From positions 1 to 64,000 of the forward strand of contig NZ_JAGYJN010000002.1 in NCBI RefSeq assembly GCF_018402035.1: a DNA stretch of 64,000 bases, given 5' to 3'. Shown here in pieces: positions 57,441 through 64,000 of the stretch (position 1 is the stretch's first letter; each line of letters begins with the position of its first letter). This DNA comes from Roseicyclus sp. GTDB taxonomy: Bacteria; Pseudomonadota; Alphaproteobacteria; Rhodobacterales; Rhodobacteraceae. The notes below the pieces were generated by a model, which saw nothing but the letters and a program-made list of their open reading frames with translations, was not told the origin of the DNA and did not search any database. Made by a program: the position numbers and the translations under genes.

Positions 57441-58370
57441 TCACCCATGCGGTGCCCCCGGCGTTGTTGCGGCCTTGGCCGCGCTGCGACGGTTGGCGCG
57501 CGCGACCATCCGTTCGCGCAAAAGCGTGAAGATCCCCGTGCCCACCACGATCACCCCGCCGATCAGGGCTAAGGCATTGGGAAACTCATCAAACACCACC
57601 AAGCCAAGGATCAGCGCAAAGATGAGCGAGGTATAGCGGAAGGGCGAGACAAAGCCGACCTCGCCCACGCGCATCACCATGATGCCAAAGACATAGCCGC
57701 CGATGATCAGCACCGCCGCCGCCGCGATCAGCGCCGCCTCGCGCAGATCAAGCGCGACCCATGGCGTGAATAGCGATAGCACGCCGCCCACAAGGCAGAC
57801 CGCCCCTGCAGTCAAAACCGCGACTGTCATCGTCGGCACCGCGGGGCTAAAGGCGCGGGTGAACAAATCGCGTGCGGTGATGACCAAGACCGACAACAAC
57901 ACCAACAGCGACCAGATATTAAAGCCATCGGTGCCGGGCTGCACGATCAACAAGACCCCCACAAAGCCGATGCAGATCGCCAATAAGCGCCGCCAACCGA
58001 CCGGGTCGCCAAAGACAAGCGCCGCCCCCAAGGTCACCACCAAGGGGAGTGCTGCAAGGATCGCGGTTGCATTGGCGATCGCCATATTGGTCAAGGCCAA
58101 GGTAAATGTCACCATCGCCGCGATCTCGGCCAAGGTGCGCCCAGCGATCAAGGGGCGGTCGCGGCGCGGCCAAGCGGGGCGCAGGCCAATGGTCATCTGC
58201 ACGAACAAGGCCAACAGAACCGTGGTGCCAAACCCGCGCAGAAAGATGACCTGAAACAGCGGCACGGTCTCGGCCACCAGCTTGACGCAGGCATCGTTGA
58301 GCGTGAAGGCCGCCATCGACAGCGTCATGTATAGCGCGCCCCGCAAATTGGGGCTGAGCGGTGTGCTCAT
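57441..58370 (-). CDS. EamA/DMT-family membrane transporter
   Basis: 309 aa. Ten hydrophobic segments in two EamA repeats, for example NATAILAALPLVVTLGAALV at about 100-120 and VSPFRYTSLIFALILGLVVF at about 240-260. An exporter or importer of small metabolites, substrate unknown. C-terminal basic tail RRSAAKAATTPGAPHG. Overlaps the glycosyltransferase-like gene by ATGA. Confidence 0.9.
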   Translation of the reverse strand: MSTPLSPNLRGALYMTLSMAAFTLNDACVKLVAETVPLFQVIFLRGFGTTVLLALFVQMTIGLRPAWPRRDRPLIAGRTLAEIAAMVTFTLALTNMAIANATAILAALPLVVTLGAALVFGDPVGWRRLLAICIGFVGVLLIVQPGTDGFNIWSLLVLLSVLVITARDLFTRAFSPAVPTMTVAVLTAGAVCLVGGVLSLFTPWVALDLREAALIAAAAVLIIGGYVFGIMVMRVGEVGFVSPFRYTSLIFALILGLVVFDEFPNALALIGGVIVVGTGIFTLLRERMVARANRRSAAKAATTPGAPHG

Positions 58371-59215
58371 GTTGCGTCATCCGGCGCTTGCTGCATCATC
58401 GACTGGAGTTTCCACGGCAACAGGCCAAAGCGGCCCTTGAGCAGTTTATGGGCCTGCGCCGTAGCAAGCGGGCGTGCGTCGGGCGGGATGGCGCGGCCAC
58501 TGTCATTATGCCCATGCAAGGTGCGCAGGAACATAAAGGCGTTTGGATCGCTCCAACAGCGCACTTGGCTGGCCAAGCGACGGTGGTTCCAGCGGTAGAT
58601 ATTGGTCATCGCATCAGGGGTGGTGATCATCGCTGCGGCAAGGCCAAGCGGCTCTTTCTCGGCATAGTCCCAAAACTGCGTCTCCTCTGGGCGGGCCATG
58701 TCCCAATAGATGCCGCGATGAAAACAGATCGCGACGGGGGTTTTTTCATCGGCCCATCCCATCGTGAGGAGTTGGTCGGCAATCTCGCGGGTGCGCGCGA
58801 TATAGTCGATGGCGACCGCGTCATCATCATCGATGCGAAAACCCGTGATATAGGTCGCGGTGCCATTCCATCCCCGGCGAAAGGCGCGCCGGGTGGAATT
58901 GAGCGGCCCCGCTGCTGCGAGCGTGCAAAGTTCGAGAAACGGATATTGCGCCATCAGCCCCTTCAGGCGCTTGCGCCAACGCAAGGGCATGGTGTCGCCT
59001 GTCAACACAACGAGGACAAAATCCTGATCGGTTTGCGCGGCCAGCGACGGCAGGCAGATATTCTCGAAATAGGCAAAGCGGCGCTGCATGCGTGCCGTGT
59101 CGTAAAGGACGCGCGCGGCTTGCTCGGCATCTTGGGTTTGCGCCTGAAAACCGCCATCCCCGAGATAGGAGAAGCGGCAGACGCCGACAATCTGGTTATC
59201 TTTACGCGTGGGCAT
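58367..59215 (-). CDS. Putative rhamnosyltransferase-type glycosyltransferase
   Basis: 282 aa, cytoplasmic. It contains the DxD-like run GFRIDDDDAVAIDYI at about residue 128, preceded by NSTRRAFRRGWNGTATYITG, as in the putative rhamnosyl transferase family of Rhodobacterales. Ends in NAFMFLRTLHGHNDSGRAI. Probably adds sugar to a surface polysaccharide; no polysaccharide cluster is visible here. Followed directly by the EamA gene. Confidence 0.75.
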   Translation of the reverse strand: MPTRKDNQIVGVCRFSYLGDGGFQAQTQDAEQAARVLYDTARMQRRFAYFENICLPSLAAQTDQDFVLVVLTGDTMPLRWRKRLKGLMAQYPFLELCTLAAAGPLNSTRRAFRRGWNGTATYITGFRIDDDDAVAIDYIARTREIADQLLTMGWADEKTPVAICFHRGIYWDMARPEETQFWDYAEKEPLGLAAAMITTPDAMTNIYRWNHRRLASQVRCWSDPNAFMFLRTLHGHNDSGRAIPPDARPLATAQAHKLLKGRFGLLPWKLQSMMQQAPDDAT

Positions 59216-59294
59216 GGCGTCGATCTGCTACGTTGTTGCGCCAAAGGTTAGGTCAAAGCGGCGCGCAGCGAAACACCCCTTGCACCCGCCACAA

Positions 59295-59325
59295 AAGAAA
59301 ACGCCCCACCGAAAACGGCGGGGCG
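59295..59325 (-). terminator. Terminator after rpoC
   Basis: On the minus strand CGCCCCGCCG-TTTT-CGGTGGGGCG (one G-T pair) is followed by TTTTCTTTTG. Lies about 25 bp after rpoC and ends the rpoBC unit. Confidence 0.85.
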
Positions 59326-59350
59326 CTGCTTTGCTTGTGCGGGACCGGAA

Positions 59351-63648
<4,298 letters not shown>

Positions 63649-63663
63649 ATCGGGCGTTGGCCC

Positions 63664-64000
<337 letters not shown>

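Overview
The window is a GC-rich chromosomal segment of an alphaproteobacterium, most likely a member of the Rhodobacterales (Rhodobacteraceae). The evidence is its gene content: a bztABCD-type glutamate/aspartate ABC transporter, a TAXI-type TRAP transporter with a DUF1850 partner, an ATP12-family chaperone, a MoxR/DUF58/DUF4159 cluster, a luxR-luxI pair, and alpha-type ribosomal proteins. I cannot name the genus from sequence alone.

Layout. 0-6.7 kb: MoxR ATPase, DUF58, DUF4159 and a membrane protein in one minus-strand unit. 6.8-13.9 kb: DUF1285 protein, a B12-binding regulator-like gene with a PpsR/CrtJ-like site upstream, a TAXI-TRAP operon, an unrecognised gene and a winged-helix gene. 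14-17.6 kb: tRNA-Arg(ACG), a histidine kinase, a flavoprotein disulfide reductase and a TVP38/TMEM64 protein. 17.8-25.1 kb: plus-strand rpmH-rnpA-yidD-ttcA-yidC-MOSC-engB-argB, then a ferredoxin-like protein and a SixA-like phosphatase. 25.3-29.9 kb: bztABCD (minus). 30.2-35.8 kb: ATP12, HAD hydrolase, RluC-type synthase, CrcB, RarA, LuxI and LuxR (minus). 36-57.2 kb: the alpha, spc, S10 and str ribosomal operons (minus). 57.4-59.2 kb: an EamA transporter and a glycosyltransferase. 59.35-64 kb: rpoC and the 3' end of rpoB.

Two things stand out. First, from about 45.0 to 49.4 kb nearly every gene is recognisable but its frame breaks repeatedly by single-base gains or losses, while both flanks are clean. 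The affected genes are the start of rplX, rplN, rpsQ, rpmC, rplP, rpsC, rplV and the end of rpsS. This looks like an unpolished stretch of assembly rather than real decay, because these genes are essential and no other copy is present. rpoC also carries one frame break.

Second, inside that stretch an accessory block sits between rpmC and rplP, which are normally adjacent. It holds an AbrB/MazE-type antitoxin and Doc toxin pair (plus strand), a small AT-richer ORF, and a 2OG-Fe(II) oxygenase-like gene (minus strand), with a terminator between the oxygenase and rplP. Doc toxins are known to inactivate EF-Tu, and tuf lies about 7 kb away. L16, the rplP product, is the substrate of a known ribosomal oxygenase in E. 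coli. Both links are hypotheses from context.

Two families of palindromic repeats also punctuate the window. One is GAAAAC/GTTTTC hairpin arrays at the 3' ends of bztD and rarA. The other is GGTGGGTTTCACCCACC-type elements in spacers inside the ribosomal and rpoBC operons.
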